Shown here: piece by piece, positions 63,664 to 64,000 of the stretch
How positions within the stretch are numbered: position 1 is the stretch's first letter
Layout of the letters: the number at the start of each line of letters is the position of its first letter
Source: CBDDEH01 sp965226865
Lineage (GTDB): Bacteria > Chloroflexota > Dehalococcoidia > Lucifugimonadales > JAGWBF01
NCBI GenBank assembly: GCA_965226865.1
Contig: CBDDEH010000002.1
Span: forward strand, 248,001 to 312,000
Length of the DNA: 64,000 nt
Direction of reading: 5' to 3'
Translations under genes and position numbers: made by a program
Notes under the pieces: model-generated
What the model was told of the DNA's origin: nothing
Seen by the model: only the letters and a program-made list of their open reading frames with translations
Database searches by the model: none

Positions 63664-64000
63664 ATGCGTAAGAAAGTAACCGTAGTTGGAGCGGGAAATG
63701 TAGGCGCAACCACGGCCCAGCGCATTCACGGCCAGGGCTACGCTGACGTCGTGCTAGTCGACGTAGTCGAAGACCTGCCCCAGGGTAAGGCTCTGGACAT
63801 GCTGGAATCCGGCCCTGTCTTCGGCTCAGATGCTCTGATTATTGGGAGCAACGACTACGAAGCGACCGCTGGATCGGACCTTGTCGTCATCACCGCCGGT
63901 ATTGCCCGCAAGCCTGGTATGAGCCGTGACGACCTGCTCTTCACCAACATGAAAATAATTGGTGATGTGACCAGTTCGGTAGCAAAATACTCGCCCGAAT
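63664..64000 (+). CDS. mdh: Malate dehydrogenase (partial, 5' end)
   Basis: The first 112 codons are visible before the window ends. The lactate/malate dehydrogenase N-terminus is clear: KKVTVVGAGNVGATTAQRIH (GxGxxG), DVVLVDVVEDLPQGKALDML, IIGSNDYEATAGSDLVVITA, GIARKPGMSRDDLLFTNMKI. The R-K-P-G-M-S-R substrate-loop sequence is the malate type. GGAGG precedes the ATG by 15 bases. It catalyses malate to oxaloacetate and follows icd, so the two TCA genes are probably co-transcribed. Confidence 0.95.
   Translation, partial: MRKKVTVVGAGNVGATTAQRIHGQGYADVVLVDVVEDLPQGKALDMLESGPVFGSDALIIGSNDYEATAGSDLVVITAGIARKPGMSRDDLLFTNMKIIGDVTSSVAKYSPE

Overview
The window most likely comes from a Chloroflexota genome of the Dehalococcoidia/SAR202 type. 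This is inferred from gene content alone: Pro/Thr-rich lipoproteins, family-5 solute-binding lipoproteins, a DUF1800/DUF1501/NHL-repeat cluster, a lipoprotein cyclophilin, a cytochrome c lipoprotein and an icd-mdh pair. No rRNA or ribosomal protein is present to confirm it.

Layout. Positions 1-14460 look like ordinary chromosome. A minus-strand envelope-stress operon (three Asp23/Gls24 proteins and an AmaP-like membrane protein) faces a TetR gene across a promoter with two operator-like palindromes. It is followed by an SMP-30 protein, a VOC protein, a TPR lipoprotein, a doubly broken comEC, a DUF1800-DUF1501-NHL-phosphatase series, a hybrid molybdopterin/cupin remnant and a peptide-binding lipoprotein. 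Positions 54119-64000 are again ordinary: tRNA-Asn, an M20 amidohydrolase, a LonN protein, an FAH hydrolase, cyclophilin, a 2-hydroxyacid dehydrogenase, a FIST protein, a DUF255/YyaL protein, isocitrate dehydrogenase and the start of malate dehydrogenase.

Between them, about 14923-54193, lies a 39-kb composite genomic island. Its right edge is the 3' end of tRNA-Asn. Its left edge carries a same-orientation copy of the tRNA 3' half, CCA end to anticodon loop, interrupted by a small palindrome next to a GIY-YIG gene. The island holds a primase/ParB-methyltransferase replication remnant cut by an IS3 element, a nucleoside deoxyribosyltransferase-like gene, RecQ, a headless serine recombinase, two divergent IS110 elements, an IS256, three IS3-family elements or fragments, a MITE, surface and secreted proteins, and gene scraps (dnaE2, rtcB, LRR, SEC-C). 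It also holds an integration module: tyrosine integrase, XRE/ImmA pair, two small ORFs and a large serine recombinase. Six copies of a roughly 55-bp repeat matching a serine-recombinase tail are scattered through it.

The most interesting content is a degenerate long-type prokaryotic Argonaute at 51986-53982, just inside the tRNA edge. It has a DEDN-type PIWI tetrad and a MID-like pocket, one frameshift, a missing N-terminus, and a downstream partner gene cut by an IS3 element. Many genes carry single-base lesions. Several sit in homopolymer runs, so some may be assembly errors rather than true pseudogenes.
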